A stretch of 64,000 nucleotides of DNA from a bacterium (GCA_028716845.1 JAQUPF010000002.1:185201-249200); one strand, 5' to 3'. Shown: positions 38,633 to 47,886, numbered from the stretch's first letter. The notes: generated by a model not told the origin, from the sequence alone. Program-made: numbers and translations.

Positions 38633-40258
38633 AGATTCTCTTCTATCCCTTCCGATCCTGAGCAGCCGCTTCTCCACGATCACCCCCTCCTCGTTCTCGA
38701 AGTGGAAGGGGGCGGCGGCGGCCGTCCTGGGGCGATACGGCCGCCAGAACGCCTCGAACCGGCCGGGGTCGATCCTGTAGAAGGCGAGTTTCGCCGGCGG
38801 GGGGCTGAACAGGTCCGAGGTCATGTACACGGCGCGCCCCTCCCCGAGGGCCGCCTCGATCGTGTCGGCGAGCCCCCCCGCCAGCCGTTCGAACTCCTCG
38901 CGGTCCCTCCCCTCGAAGAGGCCGAACGGCCACACGGTCTCCTCCCGCAGGTGGACGTAGCGGAGGTAGCGCGCGACCATGCCGGAGCCCGCGATGATCA
39001 GCGCGTCCTCCTCCGTCTCGTCGTGGATCTTTTCCGCGGCGACGAGGGCGAGGTTGTTCTCCCGCCTCGCCGAGCCGGCGATGTCGATGCCGAGGTTCAG
39101 GGAGAAGACGGCGACGGGGGCCGCCGCGGCGAGGGCCAGGAGCGCGGCGCGGACGCCCCGGCCGCGGGCCCCGCGCACGAGGCGCTCGCACGCGAGCGCG
39201 GCGAGGAGCAGCAGGGGGATGGACGTGATGATCCAGAATTTCGTCCCGCGGGGGGTCCACCAGGTGAAGAACGCGAAATAGGCGACGATCCAGACGAGGC
39301 AGAACACCGTCATCTCCCGCATCTCGGCGTACGACCGCCGCAGCGACAGGGAGAGGAGGAGCAGCACGGCGAGGATGCCGCCGCAGCCGACGGCGTGCAC
39401 GCGCGCCTGGTTGAACGCCCCCGCGTTCACGACCGATTTCCCCCACCAGGCGAGTGAGAGAGAGACGGTGGTCCAGTCCCCCTGCGCGGTGAACGCGGGT
39501 TTCGTGTGCAGGTAGCTGGTCAGCCAGTAGAGGAACTCGCCGGGCGTGCGGATTTCCAGGAAGAAGCGGGCAATGAGGAGGTACGGCAGCGCCGTCGTGA
39601 GGAGGAATCCGGCGAGGGGGGGCAGGAAGTGGGTGCGGAGGGCCTTCCCCGCCCTCCCCCGCACAAAGGGGTACATGCACCAGAAGATCGGGATGATGAA
39701 GACGCCGCATTGATGGAACAGCCCCACCGATCCGGCCAGGGCCCCCACGAGGAACGCGGCCCGGGCGGACGGCAGCCGGAAGTAGCCGCTGACCACCCAG
39801 AGGATCGCGATGAACAGCGTCGCGATGATCGAGTAGGCCTCCCCCTGCATGGAGATAAACCAGAAGCCGTAGGAGAAGGCGAGGAGCAGGCTCCCGGCCG
39901 CGGCGATGATCGGCGAGCAGGAGAGCCGCGCCAGCAGGAGGCAGAAGAGGCCGGCGGCCAGGGCGCCGAAGAAGGCGCTCATCATCTGCATGGGGAGCAG
40001 CGCCCTCCCACGGTAGCCGAGGGCCGCGAGGAGGGAATACCCCGCGCGGAAGACCGCGTTCGACAGCAGGTGGTGGGGGTGGAACAGGTCCTCACCGCCC
40101 TTCTCGACGGCCGTCGCGTAGGCGATCGTGTCGTAGGAGTGGTCCTTCGTCAACGTCGCCGCGTACACGGTGCACACCAGGAGAAAGACGAGGAGGGCCG
40201 GGGCGGGTCCGCCCGCCACTCCCGGGCGGCCGCTGCTTCCCGACGACGGCGTGCGCAT
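38573..40258 (-). CDS. Multi-TM membrane protein, GT39/DUF2723-like
   Basis: LTKDHSYDTIAYATAVE; many TM segments; TWWTPRGTKFWI. Confidence 0.6.
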   Translation of the reverse strand: MRTPSSGSSGRPGVAGGPAPALLVFLLVCTVYAATLTKDHSYDTIAYATAVEKGGEDLFHPHHLLSNAVFRAGYSLLAALGYRGRALLPMQMMSAFFGALAAGLFCLLLARLSCSPIIAAAGSLLLAFSYGFWFISMQGEAYSIIATLFIAILWVVSGYFRLPSARAAFLVGALAGSVGLFHQCGVFIIPIFWCMYPFVRGRAGKALRTHFLPPLAGFLLTTALPYLLIARFFLEIRTPGEFLYWLTSYLHTKPAFTAQGDWTTVSLSLAWWGKSVVNAGAFNQARVHAVGCGGILAVLLLLSLSLRRSYAEMREMTVFCLVWIVAYFAFFTWWTPRGTKFWIITSIPLLLLAALACERLVRGARGRGVRAALLALAAAAPVAVFSLNLGIDIAGSARRENNLALVAAEKIHDETEEDALIIAGSGMVARYLRYVHLREETVWPFGLFEGRDREEFERLAGGLADTIEAALGEGRAVYMTSDLFSPPPAKLAFYRIDPGRFEAFWRPYRPRTAAAAPFHFENEEGVIVEKRLLRIGRDRRESLLEDPLPRDDEHLFADDGV

Positions 40259-40410
40259 TGCGGGTGCACCTCTCGCGACTCCCGGGATCCCGCCGGCGCG
40301 CCTCGCGCGGGGGGCGCGGCCGGGGCCGGGAACCTATCGGGCATGGTACTACAGTACCGCCGTTCGTTGCCAGCCCAAACCCGCGCGGCACACGCCCCCG
40401 CGGCAGGCAC

Positions 40411-40682
40411 GAAGGGCCAATCTGCCACGGATGCAACTGCAGTTCAAAGTTGAACGTTCAAAGTCGAAAGCAGCAAGGTTTTTGCCGCAGATTACCGCAG
40501 ATATTTCTTTTCGCCACAGAGATCACAGAGACCACAGAGAATCCGGAGGGTTCAACTCTTTCAATCAGCGTTCATCCGCGGCGGAAACGTTGGAGCGCTG
40601 CTGCAATCCTCGGCAGGCGCATCATCTTTACAGCTTATAGTTGCGTACGGGTCCGTGGAAATCCGTGGCTCCTGGTACTTTC
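40411..40682. repeat. Interspersed composite element copy 10
   Basis: 7-mer cassette, CACAGAGAT/CACAGAGAC/CACAGAGAA (40515-40541), ccgtggaaatccgtggctcctggtac terminus. Confidence 0.85.
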
Positions 40683-40742
40683 TCCGCGGCGGCGCGGCGG
40701 TGTGCTATACTGGCGGCGGCCCGGAACCGGCGAGGAGGCGAC

Positions 40743-41246
40743 ATGAGCGTCATCGCGCAGACCGAACTCGAGAAGCTGCTCCGCGACGGGGTCATCAAGG
40801 TCGAGCCGTTCTCCTGGGACCAGATCGGCCCCGGGTCGATCGACCTGCACCTCGGCAACGAATTCACCGTCTTCAAGAAGGTACGGGAGGTGTTCCACAT
40901 CACCGACGACACCGACTACCGCGTCATCAGCGAGACGATCCGCGTGCATGACTTCTTCGTCCTCATGCCGGGCGAGTCGGCGCTCGCCAAGACCATGGAG
41001 CGGATCTCGCTCCCGGACGACATCTGCGGGCGGCTCGAGGGGAGGAGCCGGTTCTCCCGGCTCGGCCTCCTCGTGCATATCACCGCGAGCTTCATGCACC
41101 CCGGCATCTCGAACCACCAGGTCCTCGAGATGTACAACGCGAGCCCGATCCCGCTCGCCGTCCACCCCGGGACGAGGATCTGCCAGTTCATCTTCGAGAA
41201 GACGATCGGCAGGGGCCACTACAGCGGTCGGTTCGCCGACCAATAG
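40743..41246 (+). CDS. dcd: dCTP deaminase
   Basis: GPGSIDLHLGNEF; GRLEGRSRFSRLGLLVHITASFMHPG; PGTRICQFIFE. Confidence 0.92.
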   Translation: MSVIAQTELEKLLRDGVIKVEPFSWDQIGPGSIDLHLGNEFTVFKKVREVFHITDDTDYRVISETIRVHDFFVLMPGESALAKTMERISLPDDICGRLEGRSRFSRLGLLVHITASFMHPGISNHQVLEMYNASPIPLAVHPGTRICQFIFEKTIGRGHYSGRFADQ

Positions 41247-41255
41247 GAGGATCCG

Positions 41256-42170
41256 ATGAGCGGCACGCGGTGCGGGATGGTCGCCGTGCTCGCCGCCGCG
41301 GGCGTCGCCGCGGCGGCGCCGCGCGACGCGCGGGCGCAGTTCTCCCCCTTCCTCGGCGGCGACGCTGTGCCGCGGAGGATCCTGAACGCCCTCTCGCTCG
41401 TCACGGAGGGGGAGAAGGTCGCGGACATGGACTACGGGCGCCTCGGCCGCTGGATGTGGGGCGCGGCAGAGAACACCGTCGCGAGCGCCGCCGAGGGGCT
41501 CCCGAACGCGGAATTCAGGATGTCCCTCGCGGACGCCAAGCGCCGCCTCGAGCGGGACGACCGGCGGCGGGCCGTCCGGCGGCTCGACCGGGCCGGGGCG
41601 GCGCTCGGGCGGCTCGCCGAGGTGTGGGAGGTCGGAGACGCCCCCGCCCGGCTCGACGAGCTGCGCGGCATGGCGGAGCGGAGCGACCGCGGCGACGCGA
41701 TCGCCGCCCTGGAGGCGCTCGCCGCCCGCGTCCGGATCGACCCGCTCCAGCGGCACCTCGATGCGGCGCGTGCCGACCTGGAGGAGGGGATCGCCCGTCT
41801 CCGGAAGGGGAGCGGCCCCGAGGCGGCGGAGGCGGCGCAGGAGGCGAAGCGCGCCCTGCGGAGGGCCTATTTCGCCTCCCGGGTCACGCAGGCGAAGATG
41901 ATCCTCGCCCGGGCGCGGATCCTCGCCGCGGGGGGGAGCAGGTTCAGGGCCGGGTATCTCCTGCGGCGGGCCGACCGGAAGCTCGGGAGGGCGAGGTTCA
42001 TGTCCGGCGAGGCGGAGGGGGCCGCGCTCGCGGCCGTCGGCGACGAGCTGCGGGACGCGCGGGAGATGCTCCGGAGGGGAGAGGCCGCGGCCCCCGGGAA
42101 GATGGCCGACGCCGAGGCGATGCTCACCGCGCTGCTCGACGGCGTGCGCCCCGCGCCCGCCCTTCCCTGA
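41256..42170 (+). CDS. Secreted helical hypothetical protein
   Basis: Signal peptide; Ala/Arg-rich helical repeats; downstream of dcd. Confidence 0.6.
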   Translation: MSGTRCGMVAVLAAAGVAAAAPRDARAQFSPFLGGDAVPRRILNALSLVTEGEKVADMDYGRLGRWMWGAAENTVASAAEGLPNAEFRMSLADAKRRLERDDRRRAVRRLDRAGAALGRLAEVWEVGDAPARLDELRGMAERSDRGDAIAALEALAARVRIDPLQRHLDAARADLEEGIARLRKGSGPEAAEAAQEAKRALRRAYFASRVTQAKMILARARILAAGGSRFRAGYLLRRADRKLGRARFMSGEAEGAALAAVGDELRDAREMLRRGEAAAPGKMADAEAMLTALLDGVRPAPALP

Positions 42171-43572
42171 TGAGGAAGACCGGCAGGAGCGCCCCGCCGG
42201 CGGCGACGTTCACCACCCGACGCCTGCAGGCCCTCCCCACTGCGCCGAACCCCTGCGGCGTCGAGATGAAGCCCCACGTGGTGTACAGGTCGAGGGGACG
42301 GTAGAGGCCGCCGGGGCCCGCCCACGGCAGCCGCTTCACCGCGTTGTCGATCCGCTCCTGCGCCACCCACCCGCCGCCCTCCCTGAGCGCGCGCCCGAGG
42401 GCCCGGTCCCATGCGCCCGGCGCCGTCTCCATCCCGATCGCCACCCCCACGCCGCCGCAGTGACGGTTCGGCTTGAGCACCAGCCGCTCCCTGTTCGACG
42501 AGATGAAGGAGGGAAGGTCGATGCGCCTTCCCCGCCCGTCGGTGGTGAACCGCGCGGCGACGAGGCGGGTCCAGGGGATATGGCGTCTGAAGAGCGCCGC
42601 CTCTGCCGCCGTGAGGAGCGGGCGGAAGCGCTCGGAGGTGAACACCTCCCAGAGGCTCTTGTGGTCGAACTCGCCGCACAGGCTCGAGATCACCCGGTTC
42701 CGCCGGAACGCCTCCCGCACGGCGGCGAGGCCCTCCCCGGCCTCCTCGATCGCGACGAGGTCCCGCAGCTCGGCGTTCCGGTAGACGACGTCGACGACGC
42801 GCCCCCGGCAGACGATCTCGTCCCGGCGCAGGGCGAGTTCGCGCGGGTCGGCGAGGAGGGCGGCGATCCCGCGCCGCCTGAGGAACGAGACGAGGGAGGG
42901 CATCTCCGTGATCCCTGTGTCCCAGCCCCTGTCCTCGAGGACCGCGACCGTGAGGCGGCGCCCCCCGAGCGCCCCCGCGTGCGCCTCGATCTTCCGCGCG
43001 ACGACGAGCCGCGTGTCGTCGCAGGGCGCGATCGGCGGGAGGGCCCGCCCCCGCCGGACGGCGCGGAGCGTCGTCTCCTCCAGGATGGCGGAGGCGACCG
43101 GACCGTAGACCATCCCGCCGACGGCGACGGAGTTGCTCTCGAAGAAGCGCGCCCGCGCCGCCGCCCCCGCCTCGCCGAGCGGCAGGTCGGCATCGAGCCG
43201 GTGGATGATCGGCTGGCGCGCGGCGTGCGACGGGCGCCAGCAGTCCCGCATCCACGCCTCCTCGCGGGGGAGGAGCGGGAGGACCTCCCGCAGGGACGGC
43301 ATGGAGAGGGCGAGCGGCGCGATCCGCTTGACGGCCGCCATGATCCGCGCGCAGATCCGCGCGACGGCGGCCGCGGTTCCGGCGCGCATGAGGGCGGGCA
43401 GGGGGACGAGGTTGAGCGGCTCCGCCTCGCCCGGCCGCCGCTCATAGGTGAGCCCGCGGCGGAGGGAGAGGGCGCGGATCCGCCGGCGCAGGGCGATCCG
43501 CTTGCCGGCGGGGAGGGAGAGGAGCGCCCGGAGCATCTCCTCTTCAGCGGGCTGCCGGTCGATGACGTCCAT
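42124..43572 (-). CDS. ATP-grasp-like protein (circularly permuted type suspected)
   Basis: FFESNSVAVGGMVYGPV; VDVVYRNAELRDL; ERLVLKPNRHCGGVGVAIG; WVAQERIDNAVKRLP. Confidence 0.6.
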   Translation of the reverse strand: MDVIDRQPAEEEMLRALLSLPAGKRIALRRRIRALSLRRGLTYERRPGEAEPLNLVPLPALMRAGTAAAVARICARIMAAVKRIAPLALSMPSLREVLPLLPREEAWMRDCWRPSHAARQPIIHRLDADLPLGEAGAAARARFFESNSVAVGGMVYGPVASAILEETTLRAVRRGRALPPIAPCDDTRLVVARKIEAHAGALGGRRLTVAVLEDRGWDTGITEMPSLVSFLRRRGIAALLADPRELALRRDEIVCRGRVVDVVYRNAELRDLVAIEEAGEGLAAVREAFRRNRVISSLCGEFDHKSLWEVFTSERFRPLLTAAEAALFRRHIPWTRLVAARFTTDGRGRRIDLPSFISSNRERLVLKPNRHCGGVGVAIGMETAPGAWDRALGRALREGGGWVAQERIDNAVKRLPWAGPGGLYRPLDLYTTWGFISTPQGFGAVGRACRRRVVNVAAGGALLPVFLIREGRARGARRRAAR

Positions 43573-44581
43573 GGCGGTCGAGCGGGAGGGGCAGCCGCCT
43601 CGTGTGGAGGCGTGAGAAGACGATGAAGGTGAGGAGGGAGGAGAGCTCCACGAGCGCCGCCGCGCGCCGCCCGCCGGGGGCGGGGGCCGCGCGCCGTTCC
43701 GCCCGCCCGGCGAGCGAGCGGGCGATCTCCTCCACCTCGCCGCGGGGGACGCCCGACCAGAACGAGATCGGCTCGGCGAGCATGCGGGCGCGGGACCGGA
43801 TGAAGGCGCCCGCGCCGGCGGCCCCGCGCACGCGGGGGAGGGGGAATACCCGCCGGATGATCCGCTCCGCGTAGGCGTCCGCCGCCGCCCGGTGGCCCTC
43901 GGGCGTGTGGCCGTAGTAGTCGCCGAGGGTGAACCGCATCTCGGATACCGGGACGTCCTTCGGCCCGCTCCGAGCGGCGGGCCGCAGGGGCCCCACCTCC
44001 CGCATGAGGCGGTCCACGAAGAGGAGTTTGCGGAGGGCGGGGGAGCCCGCGTACCGCTCCCGCCAGCGGCTCCCCGGCGCGAGCCACACGGCGAACGCCT
44101 CGGCGAAATCCTCGTCCGGATGCTTCTGCGCGTAGTAATGCCGGGCATGGGTCACGTGCTGCCGGCTGAACGGGTCGGGGATGAAATGGTCGCAGTACGC
44201 CTTGTGGAACGGCCCGAAGACCTCCCGCCAGTCGCGCCGCCGGTGGAGGCCGTGGGCATAGCAGATCGCGTGGCCCGCCTCGTGCCGGAGGAGGCGCATG
44301 ATCTCGGCCCTCTCCTCGACGTCGTACCCCATCTCCCGGTGGAGACGGGCGAGGTCGGGGCGGGCGAGGTGGAACGGGATGCCGATGAGGGGGACGAGGT
44401 CCGGGCATCCCCAGCTGTTCGAGAGGTAGCAGCGCGGCCGGAACCGGATGCCGGCCCGCGCGAGCTCCCGCCCGAGGGCGGCGATGCAGCCGGCGAGCGG
44501 CCCCCGCCGGGGCGAGAGCCCGAGCCGGTCGATCCGCGAGGCGAGGAGCCTCTCCCGACGGCGCGTCCAGCGGGTGTTCAT
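43544..44581 (-). CDS. Putative zinc metallopeptidase (HExxH)
   Basis: LLRHEAGHAICYAHGL; HPDEDFAEAFAVWL. Confidence 0.7.
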   Translation of the reverse strand: MNTRWTRRRERLLASRIDRLGLSPRRGPLAGCIAALGRELARAGIRFRPRCYLSNSWGCPDLVPLIGIPFHLARPDLARLHREMGYDVEERAEIMRLLRHEAGHAICYAHGLHRRRDWREVFGPFHKAYCDHFIPDPFSRQHVTHARHYYAQKHPDEDFAEAFAVWLAPGSRWRERYAGSPALRKLLFVDRLMREVGPLRPAARSGPKDVPVSEMRFTLGDYYGHTPEGHRAAADAYAERIIRRVFPLPRVRGAAGAGAFIRSRARMLAEPISFWSGVPRGEVEEIARSLAGRAERRAAPAPGGRRAAALVELSSLLTFIVFSRLHTRRLPLPLDRHGRHRPAAR

Positions 44582-44670
44582 GCGGTGAGCCGTTATGCTA
44601 CCATACGGTCCGGCGCGGCGCCACGGCAGCCGCGTCCGCGGACGGTTGGAATATTCCCGCCGCAGATACA

Positions 44671-44790
44671 AAGGAGCAATTCACCACGGATTTGAACGGA
44701 TTACTACGGATGTGCACAGATAGTGTCGAGTGTTTATCCGTGCATATCCGTTCGTATCCGTGGTGATCCGCGGCTGGGTGGTGCATTGTC
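44671..44790. repeat. Interspersed dyad element copy 11 (minimal form)
   Basis: ACGGAT at 44686, 44696, 44706 and ACAGAT at 44716; ATCCGT at 44736, 44746, 44756 and ATCCGC at 44766; exact 10-bp phasing. Confidence 0.9.
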
Positions 44791-44837
44791 AGGATCCGCC
44801 CGCCGAAACGGCGGGCGGCGGATGGAGGAGGGGGGAG

Positions 44838-45245
44838 ATGAAGAGGGTCCTTTTCCTCGGCGTCGCCAACGCCCGCAGGAGCAAGATCGCGGAGGCGTTC
44901 GCCCTCCGGTTCGGGGAGGGCGTCATGGAGGCGGCGAGCGCCGGGACGCGGCCCGGCGAGGCCGAGGATCCGATGGCGGTGGCCGTCATGCGGGAGCGCG
45001 GGCTCGACACGCCCCGGCCGGCGCCGCGCGGCGCCGCCGACCTCGACCCCGCCGAGTTCGACATCTGCGTCCATTTCGGATGCCTCGACGAGGGCGCCGC
45101 GGCGGGCGTGCGGTCGGCGCGGTCCGTCGACTGGGGGGACGTCGCCGACACCGCGGGGAGGCCGTATTCGGAGTACCGGCAGGCCCGGGAGGAGATCGGC
45201 AGGCGGGTGCTCGACCTTATCCGGTCGATCAGGGGGGGAGGGTGA
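44838..45245 (+). CDS. Low-MW phosphotyrosine phosphatase/arsenate reductase-like protein lacking catalytic Cys
   Basis: MKRVLFLGVANARRSKIAEAFA aligns to VLFVCTGNxCRSxMAEA with C to G. Confidence 0.75.
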   Translation: MKRVLFLGVANARRSKIAEAFALRFGEGVMEAASAGTRPGEAEDPMAVAVMRERGLDTPRPAPRGAADLDPAEFDICVHFGCLDEGAAAGVRSARSVDWGDVADTAGRPYSEYRQAREEIGRRVLDLIRSIRGGG

Positions 45246-45658
45246 GGCCGATCGTCTGCGCCGCGGCGATCATCCGCCGGGGGCGAGCGCTCCTCATCGC
45301 GCGGCGGAAGCCGGACTCGCGGCTCGAGCCCCTGAAGTGGGAGTTCCCCGGCGGCAAGATCGAGTACACGGAGGACCCGCGCGTCTGCCTCGTCCGGGAG
45401 ATCCGGGAGGAGATGAACGTGCGGATCTCCGTGGACGCCGTCTACGACATCGTCTCCCACACCTACCGGAAGGGCGGAAGGATATTCCACGTCCTGCTCC
45501 TCTGCTACCTCTGCACCTACCGCGGCGGGCGGCCCCGCCCGCTGGACTGCCACGAGACGCGGTGGGTGCGGATCGGCGATCTGGGCGCGTACGACTTCGC
45601 CGCGGCCGACCTCCCGATCGTCCGGAGGCTCTCGGCGCCGCGGCGGCGCGGGCGATGA
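45242..45658 (+). CDS. NUDIX hydrolase (MutT-like)
   Basis: NUDIX box GGKIEYTEDPRVCLVREIREEMNV; GTG start overlapping upstream stop. Confidence 0.9.
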   Translation: MRPIVCAAAIIRRGRALLIARRKPDSRLEPLKWEFPGGKIEYTEDPRVCLVREIREEMNVRISVDAVYDIVSHTYRKGGRIFHVLLLCYLCTYRGGRPRPLDCHETRWVRIGDLGAYDFAAADLPIVRRLSAPRRRGR

Positions 45659-46467
45659 GCGCCGCTCCCCTCCGTCGGACGGCCGGCCCGGGGAGGATCC
45701 GGACGGTCCTGACGATCGCCGGGTCCGACTCGTCCGCCGGCGCGGGGATGCAGGCGGACCTGAAGACCTTCCAGCGCTGCGGCGTGTACGGCGTCTGCGC
45801 CCTCACGGCGGTCACCGCGCAGACGCCGTCCCGCGTCAGGGGCGTCTACCCCCTCCCTGCCGAGGCGGTCGTCCGGCAGATCCTCGCCGCCGCCCGCTCG
45901 GCGCGGCCCGACGCGGCCAAGACCGGGATGCTCTGGAGCGAGGAGACGGTCGAGGCGGTGAGCGAATGCCTCGGGCGACTCGGCATCCGGCGGATCGTGG
46001 TGGACCCGGTCCTCGCCTCCCACCGCGGGAACCCGCTCATCAGGTCCGACGGCAGGGGGGCGCTCGTGCGGCGCCTGTTCCCGATGGCGGCGATCGTCAC
46101 CCCGAACCTTCCCGAGGCGGCGCGGCTCGCGGGGATGCGGATCCGGGGGCCGCGCGACGTCGCCGAGGCGGCGCGGCGGCTGCTCGCGACGGGGCCGGGG
46201 GCGGTGCTCATCAAGGGCGGCCATTTCGGCGGGAAGGCGACGGACTGGTTTTCGGACGGCGGCGCGGTCGTGCCGGTCGCGGCGGGGCGCGTGGCGGGGG
46301 TGCGGCTCCACGGGGCGGGCTGCATCCTCTCGGCGGCGATCGCGGCGGCGATGGCGAAGGGCGCCTCGCCGCTCGCGGCGGTGCGGGCCGGGAAGGCCTA
46401 CGTCGGCCGCCAGATCAGGGCGGCCTGGCGGCGGGGGGGCGGCGACTCGGTCGCCCTCCACCGCTGA
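45655..46467 (+). CDS. thiD: Hydroxymethylpyrimidine/phosphomethylpyrimidine kinase
   Basis: LTIAGSDSSAGAGMQADLKTFQRCGVYG; VVDPVLAS; VLIKGGH; LHGAGCILSAAIA. Confidence 0.92.
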   Translation: MSAAPLRRTAGPGRIRTVLTIAGSDSSAGAGMQADLKTFQRCGVYGVCALTAVTAQTPSRVRGVYPLPAEAVVRQILAAARSARPDAAKTGMLWSEETVEAVSECLGRLGIRRIVVDPVLASHRGNPLIRSDGRGALVRRLFPMAAIVTPNLPEAARLAGMRIRGPRDVAEAARRLLATGPGAVLIKGGHFGGKATDWFSDGGAVVPVAAGRVAGVRLHGAGCILSAAIAAAMAKGASPLAAVRAGKAYVGRQIRAAWRRGGGDSVALHR

Positions 46468-46489
46468 GGGGGCCGCGGGCGGTGCGGAG

Positions 46490-47467
46490 ATGAACGGGCG
46501 CGCGAGGGCGATGCTCCTGACGGCGGCGAAGGTCGCCCTCGCCGCGGCCATCATCTCCTTCATCCTCTGGAAGAAGGTGGACCCGCGGGCGTTCGCCGCG
46601 AACCTGCGCGGCCTCAGCCGCGGCGGGCTCATCGCCTGCGCGGGCATCTACGGCGCCATCCTGCTCCTCAACGCGTGGCGCTGGCGGTTGCTCATCCGCT
46701 GCCAGGGGATCGGGGCGCGGTATCGTGCCGTCCTCGAGTATTTCTTCATCGGGCTCTTCTTCAACAACATCATGTTCGGCTCGATGGGCGGCGACGTCGT
46801 CAAGGCCTACTACCTCGGGCGGGCCGCGCCGGACAGGAAGGGGGAGGCCGTCGCCTCCGTCGTCGCCGACCGCTTCGCCGGTTTCATCTCGTTCTTCCTC
46901 ATCGGCCTCCTCGGCGTCGCCCTGAACGGCCGCGCCGCGGCCCTCCGCCCGGTCTCCGTCATCTTCCTCGTCATGTTCGCCGGCGCCGGGATCGTCCTCG
47001 CCGCCGCCGCGCAGCGGTCGCTCCTCGCGAGGGTCCCGCTGCTGAAGGGGATCCTCCGCCGGCTCCCGTTCGAGGATGCCGCCCGCCGGTTCTACGAGGC
47101 GCTCCTCGGCTACCGGCGGCGGGGGGCGCTCCTCGCGAAGGTCGTCCTCCTCTCCGTGTGCATCCAGCTCCTCTTCATCGGGAACGTCCGCTTCATCGTG
47201 TGGCTGATGGGGATCGAGGGTGTTTCGTTCTCGCACCTCCTCCTCCTCATCCCCGTCATCGGGACCGTCTTCGCCATCCCGGTCACGCCGTCGGGGTGGG
47301 GGACGGGGGAATACGCCTTCGTCAGGCTCTTCGCCCTCCTCGGCGTGTCGGCCGACCGGGCCCTCGCCGTGGACCTCGTGATGCGCGCCATGCTCATCGC
47401 ATGGAGCCTCATCGGGGGGCTCCTCTACGGCCTCCCCGGCCGGCACCCGGCCCGCCGCGTAACATGA
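46490..47467 (+). CDS. Lysylphosphatidylglycerol synthase-TM/UPF0104-like membrane protein
   Basis: FFNNIMFGSMGGDVVKAYYLGR; VVADRFAGFISFFLIG; PVTPSGWGTGEYAFV. Confidence 0.8.
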   Translation: MNGRARAMLLTAAKVALAAAIISFILWKKVDPRAFAANLRGLSRGGLIACAGIYGAILLLNAWRWRLLIRCQGIGARYRAVLEYFFIGLFFNNIMFGSMGGDVVKAYYLGRAAPDRKGEAVASVVADRFAGFISFFLIGLLGVALNGRAAALRPVSVIFLVMFAGAGIVLAAAAQRSLLARVPLLKGILRRLPFEDAARRFYEALLGYRRRGALLAKVVLLSVCIQLLFIGNVRFIVWLMGIEGVSFSHLLLLIPVIGTVFAIPVTPSGWGTGEYAFVRLFALLGVSADRALAVDLVMRAMLIAWSLIGGLLYGLPGRHPARRVT

Positions 47468-47865
47468 ACCACGAGCCGCGGATCCCCACGGATCATAGAC
47501 GGATCTTCACGGATTGTATGGTGGCGCGTCGGTCGTCGTTCGTCCTTCGTCCATCGCGCCATCCGCGGCGGAACAATGAACCACGAGCCGCGGATTGAAA
47601 CGGATCATTACGGATCTCCGCTGATTGGATTGCCGCAGATGGGCGCAGCCACTTCTTTGCCGCGGATGAACGCGGATCTGAGAAGTGAGCCGCGGATGAA
47701 CGCTGATTGAAAGAGTTGAACCCTCCGGGTTCTCTGTGATCTCTGTGGCAAAAAGAAACATCTGCGGTAATCTGCGGCAACAACCTTGATACTTTCGACT
47801 TTGAACTTTCAACTTTGAACTGTAGTCGTATCCGTGTCAATCCGTGGTGAATTGGTGCTTCGTGG
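47465..47865. repeat. Interspersed composite element copy 12
   Basis: Two tandem subunits; ~340 bp is the reverse complement of copy 8; ends aatccgtggtgaattggtgcttcgtgg. Confidence 0.9.
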
Positions 47866-47880
47866 CCGCGGCGGCCGTGC

Positions 47881-47886
47881 TATAAT
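47881..47886 (+). promoter_or_regulatory. Extended -10 (TGcTATAAT) for rmlC-like gene
   Basis: gtgcTATAATggcc directly downstream of element copy 12. Confidence 0.5.

Noticed and set aside
34526-47865. Interpretation of the inverted copies 8/12 as ends of a composite transposon
   Set aside because: No transposase or integrase in the ~12.6 kb between them, contents are ordinary chromosomal genes, and similar elements occur throughout the window.
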